From contig JAIUCV010000657.1 of the NCBI GenBank assembly GCA_026724425.1, forward strand, positions 1-64,000: a stretch of 64,000 nucleotides of DNA, given 5' to 3'. Positions 26,346 to 38,217 of the stretch are shown here, one piece after another. Source of the stretch: Erythrophleum ivorense (lineage: Eukaryota > Streptophyta > Magnoliopsida > Fabales > Fabaceae). Below the pieces are notes generated by a model. It did no database searches. It was not told where the DNA came from and saw only the letters and a list, made by a program, of their open reading frames with translations. Each line of letters starts with the position of its first letter. Positions within the stretch are counted from its first letter, which is position 1. The position numbers and the translations under genes were made by a program.

Positions 26346-26353
26346 TATAAATA
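26346..26353 (+). promoter_or_regulatory. TATA box of F3 LTR promoter, copy 1
   Basis: TATAAATA in the context CTAGTCTATAAATAGGGG, conserved in F3 copy 2 at 34432. Transcription would start roughly 30 bases downstream, placing the GTACGG-rich block (about 26415-26480) in the R/U5 part. Confidence 0.7.
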
Positions 26354-26960
26354 GGGGTTTCTATATCAGAAAAGATTAGCTAGAGTTGCCTCCAAAATCC
26401 TTAGAGAAAGGAACACCGTACGGACATCGTACGAAATTGTACAGACGTCGTACAGACTGTATGGAAAATGTACGGACAGGCTACTAACATACCGTTTGAG
26501 TTGCTGAACCCCGTTTATGTGAATACCAGTAGAGGGAGCTGATCTGCGGTCAGTTACTGTGATCCAAACAAAAGTAAACAATAAAACTCAATCGATAGAA
26601 AAAGAAAATTCTCTAAACCTATTCGGTTTAAGCGATTTTGACGAATCCTTAGTGGGAATTGGGATCAAAATTTTAAACGTTTCCACTGTGTGCCTCCCAT
26701 AATTCTCAACAGGGGATGGGGAATTATAAGTACCCATTCTTATCTTCACTCTAAATTACGACATTGATCGGTCATTTTAAACTATAAATAATTACAATTC
26801 ATCGTTTATCTAATTGCAATATTTTTTTATTGTCTAAATCCAACATTAAATCTAACTAAATTGAACACATATGCATTGAACATAAGTATTCCTTTGTCAT
26901 GAACATTAATTTTCTCTTACTAATTCACCTATTTTTCTTTCACATTTTTTCATAGACAAA

Positions 26961-26988
26961 TATATATATGCGCGCGCGTGCACACACA
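26961..26988. repeat. Compound alternating TA/CG/CA tract
   Basis: TATATATATG, then CGCGCGCGTG, then CACACACA: 28 consecutive bases of strict pyrimidine-purine alternation, able in principle to adopt Z-DNA. Confidence 0.9.
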
Positions 26989-27764
26989 TTTCGTAAGTCT
27001 CCTAATTAATATATATGATATTTCCTTTGACCCATCACGAAATGTGAGATAATGGAGAAGTGATGTACACTATAAAGAAAATAAAACAGGAAAAAAAACT
27101 GTCCAAGATGTCGATAAATAATAAGTGGTGATAGTGGTTTCAAAGTAAGGTATCACTGTAGAACAAAATAATAATAATAATAATAATAATAATACAAATT
27201 AAACATTCTTGTAGAAGATCATAATGATAATGTAAGCTATAAAAATATCATAATCATCCCAATTGGAAATATTTAACCTAGCTAATTAACAAAAAACAAA
27301 ATGCATATAGTATAATGTAGGAAGTAGCCAGTTGTGACACACACCAACAGAAAAAAGCACATAAAATAGCATGTTGCCTACAGATAAACATACTCACGTG
27401 CAAGACACACGTGACAAAATTTGTACTACTAGCTAGCATCCATTTATGATGGAAAGAAGGCAAGGAGTTCAGGTTTGTTTTTCTTTTAGGCTTTGGGGAA
27501 AGAAAATGACAGAGAAAAGAGAGATCGATGAGCTAGCTGACTATAGAGAAGCGGCGGAATATATAATGTTAAACCCAAAACAACATTTGCTTTTTCTCTC
27601 TCAAAAGGGGAGCAAAGTTTACAAAAAAGAGTGTATGGGAAGAGTACAGAGTACATTGGCTATAACATGCGTGTTTGCTGTGTGTTAAATCCAAGAATTA
27701 TTCACCAACTAAACCCTTCATTGATTAGTAAGCCAATAATATATTGCTATATGGTGCGACCTTC

Positions 27765-27770
<6 letters not shown>

Positions 27771-27820
<50 letters not shown>
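27771..27820. repeat. (GA)n microsatellite
   Basis: Twenty-five uninterrupted GA dinucleotides, then GGGAGAGC. Confidence 0.97.
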
Positions 27821-27827
<7 letters not shown>

Positions 27828-27857
27828 CAGTACTCTGCAGGTAGCACATGCTTGTCT

Positions 27858-27922
27858 GCAACACTCTCATCACTAATCATTCACACACCAAAACCAGCTG
27901 CTGCCTGCTTGGAGAGTGTTGC
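27858..27922 (+). other. Short inverted repeat (possible hairpin)
   Basis: GCAACACTCTC (27858-27868) and its exact complement GAGAGTGTTGC (27912-27922) enclose a 43-base loop. The flanks pair poorly, so a microRNA precursor is not supported. Confidence 0.4.
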
Positions 27923-30605
27923 GTGCAGTTCGAGGCCATATGGGAGTTGAGAAGCTTTAAAAAAGATTAAAAAAAAGAAAAAAAAAAAAGAAAAGAAAGA
28001 AATAACCATACATAAAGACATCAGTAAGCTTAGGAGTGGTTCGCTACATTGATAGTTTACATTCTAATGTAATTATGATAAATTGTTGTTTTGGGAAGTT
28101 GGACTTTTTAAAAGGTTAGATTTTTTACTATTTTTGTATGACAAATGAAAATTTTTTGTCAGACAAACATTCAATTAATAGTATTAAAATCCAACCTCTT
28201 AATAGTTTGAACTTTCAATAGCAATTCTCTTTCTGATATCTCAAGATATATTAGCATATAGATTAATATGATATTTAAAATTTTGATAATTAAAATTTAT
28301 TAAAGAAATAATATAATGGTATTAATAAAAATATCCACAAAGTGAAAAATTCAAGATTATGAGATTATCATGCCTTATCATGGGTACAAGATGCTAACAA
28401 AATGAATTCAAGTTATGTCATCCTTTATCTAACCCAAAATTTAAGGTGTCCGACAACTTATATGAAGAGATAAATATAATCATTTCTAGTAAACATTTCT
28501 TAATGTTAGAAAAGCAACTAGCATAGAAGTCTATTTCACTTATACAAATATGAACAAAGGGCAAATTACATGGGTCCCCAGGGGGTTTGGTCCAAAATAA
28601 ATTTGTTTCCCAGTGTGAAGTATGTCATTCATTACAAATCTTGTTAATTACCGCTTATTTTACAATCCCAATTTTAATAGAAATAATCACATATATCCGA
28701 TGAATGTTGGAATGAAGATTTAATTCATTGTTAAAAGTATTTTCACTTATAACTCAAACAATTTAATCTATATGACATTTACAGATTGAATTTTTAAATT
28801 TATCTCCAAACTAAGAATTTAATTATTCAAGATACAATTCAAATAGTGTTTAAAAATAAATTAAAAAATAGTGCTAAATAGTTGAGTGATTATATATAAC
28901 AAATCGCAATAAAATAAAGTAAAAATGTTGATTTTGCTACAAATGAACCGTAATTTATTCAGGACTTAATTTTGAAAAGTGGTTTTGTAATTACACAAAA
29001 TTTGAGAATGAAGGATGGATACATCTCATGGACAAGGAATGTAGAATCTAACCGCCATGGACATTTAGATACAAACACAAGGGGAAGAGAGAGAGAGAGG
29101 GAAAGAGAGGCACAACACAAGACAGAGTGTGCAGCCAGAGTCAGTAAGTGAGTGCACAAAACGAAGGGAAAGAGGTCCAATAAAATCTGACACCAGGATT
29201 CCCACACTTGTTCCTTCCAACACTCTACACGATAAAGCTTACCATTTTTAATACCTTGTTTTCTCCTTGTTCTTCTCAATGTTTTTTCTTATTTCTACAT
29301 TCAAAGGAAAACCTGCCAAATAGAACCCTAGCTAGCTCATTCTGCAGCCTTTTCTAGAATCACATCTTCTATGTTTCTTTCTCTCTCTCTTCGCTATAAT
29401 AGATTAAGTGTTGTTTTGGGCATTTCAACTGGGCAAATGGGTGTGTTAGTTGCAAGTGTTTAATATTTAAAATTTGTACTTTCTTCCACTAAAGGCATAC
29501 ATTACGCTTTATTACTTATGAATTTTATGAATGTAAGTTTGTCATCTTCCTCCTTCTTATTGTCCCCGGTACCATGTTCTCGCTATGTTATCAGTATTTT
29601 TTATCCATGGAATTTAACTTTTCTGATGTTCCCATATGCAGAAGAAGTATTTAAAAAGACTGTTTCTGCTGTCTATCCTATTTCGGTATCTAACTTGCTA
29701 ATTCTGTAACTGAAAAGGATTTTCTTAAGGCACAAAGACTGTGGGTCAAAATGTAATTTTCAATATTGGAGCACTAGTACAAGCTACGAAAATAGTAAGT
29801 ATATTAAATTCTCTTCAAAGTTTATAATATCTTTAAAAAAAATTATTTGCATACTCTTAGCAATTCAAGATGGGTGAGGGTTCATTAGAAATTTATTAAA
29901 AATATATATCTTAATAAACTTCATGAAAAACACTCATTTTGATATATTTTATTGACTCCTTGGATTTGTCTAAAATACAAAGAGTGCTCCTAAAAGTTTT
30001 TCACTTGATTTAATGTTTTCTTTTTCTTTCTTTCTTTTTTTAATATATGAGGAAGAAAAGAGTTTGAACTTAAAACTTTTTGCTAATCCCCCAAATCCTC
30101 CCCGCTAGACCACACTTGATAACTTTGATTCAGTGTTTTCTATGACTGCATACATTGTGCCAAACTTCTTAAATTGTTTTTGCCAGCAAATTTGGTTTTA
30201 TATGCTTAATTGGTGGCTTTTTACCTTTGAGTTTGACTTACCCCACAGTGTAATTAAATAAATAAAATGAGTTTGATGTATGCGATATGTAGTAGGAAAA
30301 TGCTAGCTAGTAGCACTTCTTAGGTCAGATTTTGCGAGTGATTTCATATGCTGCAGGAATAGCATATTCATGGAGCATGCTTGTGTATTTAATTTATTAA
30401 AGAAAATATTTTATCTCCTTCCGTGCATTAGAATCCATAAGGACCACAGTCAAACATTTCCCTCCTTAAAAAAATGTGTGTTTATAATCAAATTAATATT
30501 AGTCAAGTTATCTTGACAAAGAAAATTGAATTGAGACCTTTATTATTTTGGGTGCTCAAATTTAGGGAACAATTTTGGCATCTTTATAATTTCTACCCAT
30601 AATGC

Positions 30606-32498
30606 GGGTCCGGATTCTCTACTTGGCACAGTGACAAGTAGGCTGTGCTATGCGGAGGAAACGACGTCGCTTGAGCCAAAGAAATCAGCCGTTCATTTAT
30701 AGCACAATCTAATCGTCCATTTTTCTCTTCTCCTTTCACGTGTTGGGCTCTGCTTCTTCATAACTATGAAGTGCCTCTTCATCGCTATCCTAGCCTTCTC
30801 CAAATCCATTACCCAACTGTAGAGGAAACCTCAAAACCAAGTCAACAGCAATGTGGCGAGAACGAAGGAGCCCCAAATGTGAAATTGCTGATTTATCTTT
30901 GCGAACGAAAATGTTACTGCCCTGTCGTTGGTGGTGTACGCTGTTGCTGTTGGTTGCTGCACTGGTGGTTGAGACGAATGAAGGGAGGAAAGTTGAGGCT
31001 GTTGTGCTGTGATGGGCAGCAGGCTGAAGGCAGACCTCCATTTATCTTGAGAAAAATTTAAGTAATTTAAGAAGGAAGGAGATAATGAAACCTCGAAGAT
31101 AAGGAAGCGAAAGCTCACTCTGATGTGATGTTGTTTTTCAAGCAACCCAATCCCAGATTTTTATTCAAAATTTGATTTGATATTGTTTTTCAAGCAACCC
31201 ATATTTTGATCTGTTGAATAAGTGGTTTGATTGAATTCGTGGTGTGCCCTCTCAAATTGGAGCAACTTCTTTTGCTTTGCTACTGGAACTTGTCTGGAAT
31301 TTGTCTAATCAGCTGATAAATCTTAATTTAAGGACAAGGTCTTTAATTTCGTAGCTGTCGCAAAATAGAAGAGATAGAGTAATGCAAACCTAGTATTGTG
31401 AATGTTGCTGTCTCTAAAACTTTTTTATCATTCCATGCATAATTTTTCAACATTATTAGCAAAATTTAATTGCAGCACACATTGCTCTGTAACTAGTGTA
31501 AGGCAGAAAAATCCCAGATAATTCAACCACATCACTTGGAGCTACCTGACATTGTTCAACTAGCATAGAAAAATCTAATATAATAGCAAAAATTGAGCAA
31601 GGGAAACTTCAATAAGTACATAAATTCATTATCTTTTTTTCTAATATAATAGCATAAAAATCAATTTAGCATATATTAGATACATGATCATGCAAAAAAC
31701 AGAGTTCCACGGTTATACTTTTCTCTTTTTTTTATGCTCTTAATCGAAGGATGATCTTCCCCTTCCTTCTATTTGTATCACATTGCTTAGATGGACACTA
31801 GAAAAATGGCATGAAGACTCTAGCCGTTACTTCCTGTTTAGCAAGAAGAGAAAACAACAATGTTCAGTGTTTGGATAATCTAATATAAATAATGAAGCCT
31901 ACATAATATAACAAGAGAAAAACTAAAAGACCATGTAATAAGAATCTCTTAAAGAAATGCCAGATTATTTTACTTACCTAGCCATTGAATAACCACTTTA
32001 CAATTAATAATAAAATGCAAATATTTTCTAGGGGTCATCTTATATGCTGTTTTCTGATCAGAAAAGAAAAAAATAAATAAAACTAAATGAAAACGTTGCA
32101 AATGAAGATGGAGAATAAACGTTGAAATTTCAGAGCTATTACAAACGTTGCTTATTAACCTATTGGTAATGTGAATTGCCTGATTATGAAGCTTCACACC
32201 TGCATTTGTTTGCCGCTAAGTGAAGACGAAAAAGAAGCCCGTGTAACGTCACTTTCCTGCTCAATAAAACAGGGCTGTGCAGAATGATGGTTTCATGCAG
32301 TTTTAGTGGATGGATATATGTGTTGCAGATGAACAGCTGGACGGAAGGCCATATGTTGCAAATGAACGGCTGGATCTTCTATGAGTTCATGCGGCATTTT
32401 ACTCTCCATGAAGAGCATCGTTTCATTAATATAAAGCGGTGCGTTTAAATGCAAAGCACGTTGTGCTTGTTATCTTGAAAAGCAGAGGATCTGGTTGC
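30606..32498. mobile_element. Mutator-like non-autonomous element
   Basis: A 1893 bp segment flanked by a perfect 10-base repeat CCCATAATGC (30596-30605 and 32499-32508); Mutator elements make 8-11 base, usually 9-base, duplications. The ends are degenerate inverted repeats of about 60 bases: GGGTCCGGATTCTCTACTTG on the left and GCAACCAGATCCTCTGCTTT on the right, with further shared blocks (ACAAG, GTGCT.TGC, AAACG). No transposase was seen. Frames such as 30771-31061 are short and unrecognised, so whether it carries a captured gene piece is open. A near-repeat TGTTGCA.ATGAAC.GCTGG occurs at about 32322 and 32353. Confidence 0.65.
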
Positions 32499-32508
32499 CC
32501 CATAATGC

Positions 32509-33040
32509 ACGTAGTTCATAAACGTTCTTTTTAATTTTCTTTTATGATAAAGATATCCTCTAGTTGCTTATGAGTTCAGAGATTAAATTCCATCTTAAGA
32601 ACACATACACTTATTACATCGAGCTGTCGCATTTAGGAAAATAAATTTTCCATCCTAACCCCAAAATTTAAACTCAAATAGTCAAAGTAAGGAATATGCC
32701 ACCTTAACAATGCTTGGAGTTTCACAAACTGCTTTTAATCTGTTAAAAGACTCGGAAACTATTATCCCAATCAACATATTTCTGTGCGGGCATTTTTCAT
32801 TAATGTTTCATAATAAACATATTTCAATTTTTGTTCCTTTTCTTACGATCAACGAATTTCCTAAATAAGGTGCTACACATGCCTTGAATCCATCAGAGTG
32901 CAAGGTTTATGCTGGCAAAGTATAGCTTATGAAGATCTATTCTTAACTTTCTTCTTTCTTAGTGATTGCTTATTTAATAGTCGAATATAAAAATCTTTAA
33001 GATTCAATGTCATTAATTAAGCAAGGGAGATTTATTGGAG
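32509..33040. other. Non-coding spacer
   Basis: AT-rich DNA between the Mutator-like element and F3 copy 2. I see no gene, RNA or repeat in it. Confidence 0.5.
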
Positions 33041-34066
33041 GAGGTTGTTGGAGATTGTGCCTAGGCCAATCATTGTATTGCGAACATTGTTTTTATTATG
33101 AAATAAGGGTTTTCCTTTTATTACATTATTATAATATTTGCATGTTTATATATAATAATATCCATGGATAAATCATTTTTTTTGAATTATCCAAAATATC
33201 CCTAATCAATCATCCTTGTGGGAATAACGATGAATTAAGATTAATATGATTTTGATTAATTAAGTGTTAATCATGTATGATGATATGAATCAAAATCATA
33301 GGCGTGTGTTAGAGAACAGGACGTTAGATAGACCCATCATGAGATAAACTACATGGATTAGGTCATAAGTTTATCTCATATATAACCATGTCATTGATCC
33401 CTTGGACCTGAGATCACCATAGATTCCTATATGAAGGACACTGTACTTTGGCATAGTCTAATGTCACCTTTGACCGGGTGATTATAAAGACTATGATCAG
33501 GTATAATGGAATCCATGCAGAGGAAGATGAGCGGTCAAGATGGAATTTGTCCCTCTAATTAATAGAGAGATATCTCTGGGCCTCTCGATGAGTGTGACTA
33601 AAAAATGCATGGCCATGCTCAGATGGAAAGGGTTCCATCTTATATCAGTCTGCTCGAAGATTGAGAAAGTTATGATCGAGCAAGTTGAGGTTGACATTTC
33701 CATGTCTCATACTCGATCTAGATATCGTGTGACAAAAGGGATATGATAGGGTTATAAGATAGGTTGCATTGGATCACCGATTCCATATGATTTGGGTAGT
33801 CACAATGTCTTGCTAGAGGCCGCTTGTGATTTGTGGGTCAAACAGTGCAGTTGGCCCACTGCCAACATCATATGAGCCTGCAGGGTCGCACACAAGAACG
33901 GATTAACTCGGGCTAAAATGTCCACATTCATTGAATCAGAAATGTGTCTAGATTTAATGAATATCTAGGATGGAGGAATTATTTATATATATATATATAA
34001 ATAATTAAATGTGAAATATTATATATATATATATTATATTTGATATTATATATATATATATGAATT

Positions 34067-34311
34067 AATTTAAATTTGATTCTATTAGATAGATTTAAAT
34101 TTAAACTAATCAAAGAATTTAAATTTGATTCTATTAGATGGATTTAAATTTAAACTAATCAGATAATTTAAATTTGATTCTATCAGATAGATTTAGATTT
34201 AAACTAATCAGATAATTTAAATTTGATTATATCAAATAGATTTAAATTTAAACTAATCAGATAATTTAAATTTGATTCTATCAGATGGATTTAAATTTAA
34301 ACTAATCAGAT
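34067..34311 (+). repeat. 49 bp minisatellite, five units, in F3 copy 2
   Basis: Unit starts at 34067, 34116, 34165, 34214 and 34263, then a partial at 34312: exactly 49 bases each, with a few substitutions. Expanded relative to F3 copy 1. Confidence 0.92.
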
Positions 34312-34431
34312 AATTTAAATTAAGCTCTAGATATTGTTAGTTTAAATTTAAACTATAAGATAGATTTGAATTTAAACTTATAGATATATTTAATTAATTT
34401 TGATTAATTAAATATATATGAAACTCTAGTC

Positions 34432-34440
34432 TATAAATAG
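34432..34440 (+). promoter_or_regulatory. TATA box of F3 LTR promoter, copy 2
   Basis: TATAAATAG in the same context as in copy 1. It precedes a block rich in GTACGG-like hexamers (about 34500-34590). Confidence 0.7.
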
Positions 34441-35007
34441 GGGGTTTCATATCAGAAAAAAATAGCTAGAGCTGCCTCCAAAATTCTTAGAAAGGGATAC
34501 CGTACTGAATTGTAGAAAATGTTGTACGGGGACTGTACGGGGATTGTACGAAAAATGTGGTACTGGCCTGTACGGAATTGTATAGACAGGCTGCTAGCAC
34601 ACCGTTTGAGTTGCTGAACTCCGTTCGTGTAGATACCAGTAGAGGGAGCTGATCTGCGGTCAGTTCCTGTGATCCAAACAAAAGTAAACAACAAACTCAA
34701 TCGACAGAAAAGGTAATTTTCTAAACCTATTCGGTTTAAACGATTTTGACGGATCCTTGGTGAGAATTGGAATAAAAATTTTAAACGTTTCCGCTGTGTG
34801 CCTACCATAATTCCCAACAGAGGTGAGTAACACACTTGTATAGTCAAAATTTCAATGAATTAAAAAATGCAAACTAAAAATATTAATCCCTTTTTTAATA
34901 ACATATTTTCGTTTGTCTAATTTCTATGTAAATTGAAAAATAGTGCTTGTACAAGATTACATTATTTATTCATTCTGTTTTTATTTTTATTTTATCCTTT
35001 ATCTCTC

Positions 35008-35030
35008 GGGAGGGAGGGAGGGAGGAGGGG
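35008..35030 (+). other. G-rich tract with quadruplex-forming pattern
   Basis: Four GGG runs separated by single A bases, followed by GG and GGGG. It fits the canonical pattern of four G3 runs with loops of 1-7 bases. It lies about 190 bases after F3 copy 2. Confidence 0.8.
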
Positions 35031-35191
35031 TGGAGACGTTTGGTATTTCATTTTTATATGGTTCACTAAACACATGTGATCAATAGCCATCCAACGTGAT
35101 AGGGACAACAAAAAAATGACTAAGCCCTAGGAACTAGGCCCTATAAAAGAGTAAAAAAATAAAAAGAAAGGTCATGGCCCCTCTTTTACAC

Positions 35192-35505
35192 GGATTCGGA
35201 TCGCCTACTCATCTTCAAAGGATGAGTAGGTACTTTTTCAAATCTAGACTATCCAGATTAAATTTGAACAGTCCAAATTTGATCTTTTATTTTTAAAAAA
35301 ATTTTAATTTAAATTATTATTATTTTAAAATATGATAGTTAAAAAACTATTTTTATTTTTTATTTTATATTTTTAAAATTAATAAAAATATCAAAATATA
35401 AAAATTAAAAATATTAAATCTGGACCATTCAAATTTAATTTTAACGGTTTAGATTAAGATAAGTAGGGAATGAACAGAGAAAGGATGAGCAGAGGATCTG
35501 AATCC
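35192..35505. mobile_element. MITE-like element with terminal inverted repeats
   Basis: A 314 bp segment. The left end GGATTCGGATCGCCTACTCA and right end (complement) GGATTCAGATCCTCTGCTCA are matched inverted repeats, and inner blocks of the type AAATTTGAACAGTCCAAATT recur inverted. The centre is very AT-rich. No target duplication is clear. The ends resemble those of the Mutator-like element at 30606, hinting at the same superfamily. Confidence 0.6.
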
Positions 35506-38217
35506 ACTCATGTCTTTGGCAGAAGTGACATTTTAAGATATATCTTATACTCAATTAGGGCAATGTACTTGTTACTTCAAAACTCAGCTAAAATTAGATA
35601 AATGCATACGATATTAATTGTGGCCATATATAAAGATTCTTTTATTTTTAAATCGCCATACGATGATTTGTCAACTGTTTCTTGCTTATGGGTTGTTTTG
35701 TTTAGACCAGTAAATATCCAAGGACAAATTATACGCAGCTTTTTAGATGTTTCATTATTAAGTTTTAAATTAAGCCGTAATATGTGCATGAGTTTTTCTT
35801 TCGAAAAGTGGAAAAGATGCTGAATTCCCCAAAAAATAAAAAGTCTAAAAATTATGTTTCCATTAAAAATTTTTGAATCATTTAAAACATTATATATAAA
35901 TTTTGTTCAATTTTTATGTTTATACACGCACACTTTTACAGTCTCTTTTCTGAAACAAATAAACCAAAAAATCTCATTTGCTCAATTTGTTTGTTTCACA
36001 TGTTTGATTGAACAATCAGAAACTAATTAATGAAGATAAAGTTTTAATTTGACATTGTCTCCTAATTTTGAGACCGGTTTCAATTGTGCGTTCCCCCCCG
36101 GCCCCTCCTTTTTCTTCAATTTCATTCTACATTTTTTTTCCTAAAATTCTTAATGTGAACTAATAGATCTTACATGGCAGCCAAAAGATAATCACTAAAT
36201 CAACCCTTTCTCATTTTTGTGTGAAATCCTTAAATCGAATTGGCGTTTAACAATTCCACCACTTGCGTCAATGGCAATTCCAACTCACCCACCACTATGT
36301 CCCTGACCCAACTTCCATAGCTACAGTGCTTGATTTCCAGTTTCTTCCTTGCGACGACTATGGTGGCAATTAGCGATTGAATCGAAAATGGCTGTCCCGT
36401 CGTCCTCTTTCTGCATCTTCCTCTTCCCCTGAACTTAAAATACTGATTCTTCAACTCGGATATGCTTCGTCTCTTCAAACTTGAAATTGGTGGCCTATGC
36501 ACAACAAAACAGCAAAACAAGTTCCAGCTCAACAACTAAACATGTTCCTCTCTTCATATAATATTGGGTATCCCGAAATTTTTTATTGAATAGGTAATAT
36601 GGTTTTGTGGGAAATTTTATTGTTTGGTTTGTACGAATTGGCAATATGACATTAGTGTTCGTGAATTGTAATTATGCTCGAGTACTGGTGAGGAAACTCT
36701 GGTAAGTGTGAAGAATTTAAGCTCGGGTTTCATAAATTTTGATTGTGTAGTCGGGCATCCACAAATTTTCTGTTGGGTCTCAAATAAGGGTGCTATGTGT
36801 AAAAATTTGAAGCAGCCTTTTCTTTTTCAATTGTGTGATGAAGATTTAAAGCAGCTTTTTTAGATTTTAAGATCGTTCAATCTGATTTATAGTGGCAACA
36901 GCAAGGGAAGGAAAATCATCTTTCTCCTTCAGTTTATCGAGTTCGGCTTCGTGTTATTCTAAATCCAGCATTTCTTCGGATTTGAAGCTTGTTCAGTGCG
37001 ATTAATGGAAGAACAAGATGAACGAAGAGATGAGATGAGATGTGGAAGAAAAGATGAGGTGGCTAACATGCAAGATCTGTTAGCCTCCATATATATAAAG
37101 AACACATCAGCTTTATCTGTCAATCACTTTGATGTAGTTAGCAATTTGTGGTAAAAACATTGAGAACTTTTGAACAAGATATGGCAACAATGTAAGAAAA
37201 AAAGAAGGATGAAATTGAAATTAATTTCAAACTTAAGAGATGGAAAGGGTACTTTTGCCTTTTTACTAAATTATTGGCATAAATTAGAAGCTCTCTTACA
37301 TATATGCTCCTCTCATCTGTTTCACACAAAACCTAATGCCACTGCCACCCTTATAGGGGTTGTCAGTTGCGGTGGCATCGGTTCCTCCTTTCTTTCTCTG
37401 TTTTTTTTTTTTATTTTGTTTTTTCTTTAGATTTCTTTCTAGAAGATTTGTTATCTGTTCTCCATGTCTACAATAACGAGAGTCAGACAAGCAAAGCAGA
37501 CCACTAAAAGCTTTAATACTCAAAGAGAAATAAAGAATTTCACTCTTAGTGTTACTGATGGGGTGTATTGTCACTAGGAATGATCATGAATAGGATATCA
37601 TAGTCCCCCATAATATCTAAACACAGAAAAATATTTTTCTCATTCCCAGACTCATACCTAGCAGATGACAAACTCAATCCCCAACTCTTCCATACTAAAT
37701 CCCTAATTCTCCGGACCTGAATCCATTCATCCAAAAAAATTTTGAAAATAAATAATTTTATTTTCTAGTTAAAACGAATCTACATGAAATAAAATAAAAT
37801 GTCTCACAATTATTAATGTTACTGAAGCACATGATCAAATCGAATTTTATTCTTAAACATGTCTCAAACATAACAAATGATATATAAATATTACAACTAG
37901 CAAATCTTAATCCAAATATTTGTCGAATTCCGAGCTTGAAAGACGTATACACACTTCAGGTCTGGGCACAGGGTAGGTAGCGCCCTCCCCATACTCGAAC
38001 TCAGACCCGTAAAATTCTAAAGAAAATTCTCAAACATGAACCCATACCCATTTTTTATTCCCATACCTAGACCACAATAGATAAATTTTGTAGGTACCCA
38101 AAACGTATGTGTATTTTGAGCATCCTTAATTGCTGGCTTTGTTGCTATGATATTTGTCTGATCATTGCCGATTATTGTCGGCTCTATCTAGATTTTACTT
38201 AATGTATTAGTCTTTCT
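35506..38217. other. Non-coding DNA with a dispersed-repeat fragment
   Basis: No gene recognised. At about 37560-38110 there is text such as GGGTAGGTAGCGCCCTCCCC and ACTCGAACTCAGACCCG, reminiscent of the 'gggtcgggttcgggtat' class of dispersed plant repeats, family unknown. The 101-codon minus-strand frame at 36230-36535 has no recognisable domain. Confidence 0.45.

Larger units (their letters stand above)
25180..26711 (+). mobile_element. F3 solo LTR (probably Copia type), copy 1
   Basis: A 1532 bp element beginning TGTTGGAGATTGTG and ending ATAATTCTCAACA, with a perfect 5-base target duplication GGGGA (25175-25179 and 26712-26716). A TATA box (TATAAATA, 26346-26353) lies about 360 bases before the 3' end, which sets the plus strand as sense. 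The tail 'GTTTCC.CTGTGTGC....ATTC.CAACA' resembles plant Copia LTR ends. No primer site or internal domain is present, hence a solo LTR. A second copy lies at 33046-34819. Confidence 0.9.
26717..30595. other. Low-copy non-coding DNA with simple repeats
   Basis: No gene recognised. It contains a 28-base alternating purine-pyrimidine tract, an (ATA)n run at 27169-27193, a (GA)n run, a short inverted repeat at 27858-27922, and at about 28560-28640 text resembling the 'aaattacatgggtccccag' class of dispersed plant repeats. Frames crossing the GA runs (27631-27876, 28959-29279) are driven by the repeats. Confidence 0.55.
33046..34819 (+). mobile_element. F3 solo LTR (probably Copia type), copy 2
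   Basis: A 1774 bp element, TGTTGGAGATTGTG to ATAATTCCCAACA, with a perfect target duplication GAGGT (33041-33045 and 34820-34824). It is closely similar to copy 1 throughout. Much of the 242-base length difference is the 49 bp minisatellite (five units against two, 147 bases). The 131-codon minus-strand frame at 34452-34847 crosses the LTR end and is taken as chance. Confidence 0.92.

Noticed and set aside
27830..27930. Possible microRNA hairpin with 11-base arms GCAACACTCTC
   Set aside because: Pairing does not extend beyond the 11 bases and neither arm matches a microRNA I know.
28959..29279. 106-codon minus-strand frame with a leucine-serine-rich stretch
   Set aside because: The stretch is translated GA microsatellite; no domain or gene structure supports it.
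30771..31061. 96-codon plus-strand frame, and overlapping minus-strand frames, inside the Mutator-like element
   Set aside because: Three frames overlap in the same DNA with no recognisable domain; kept only as a possible captured fragment, not called as a gene.
34452..34847. 131-codon minus-strand frame
   Set aside because: It runs across the end of the F3 LTR into flanking DNA and is only partly kept in F3 copy 1 (26366-26581).
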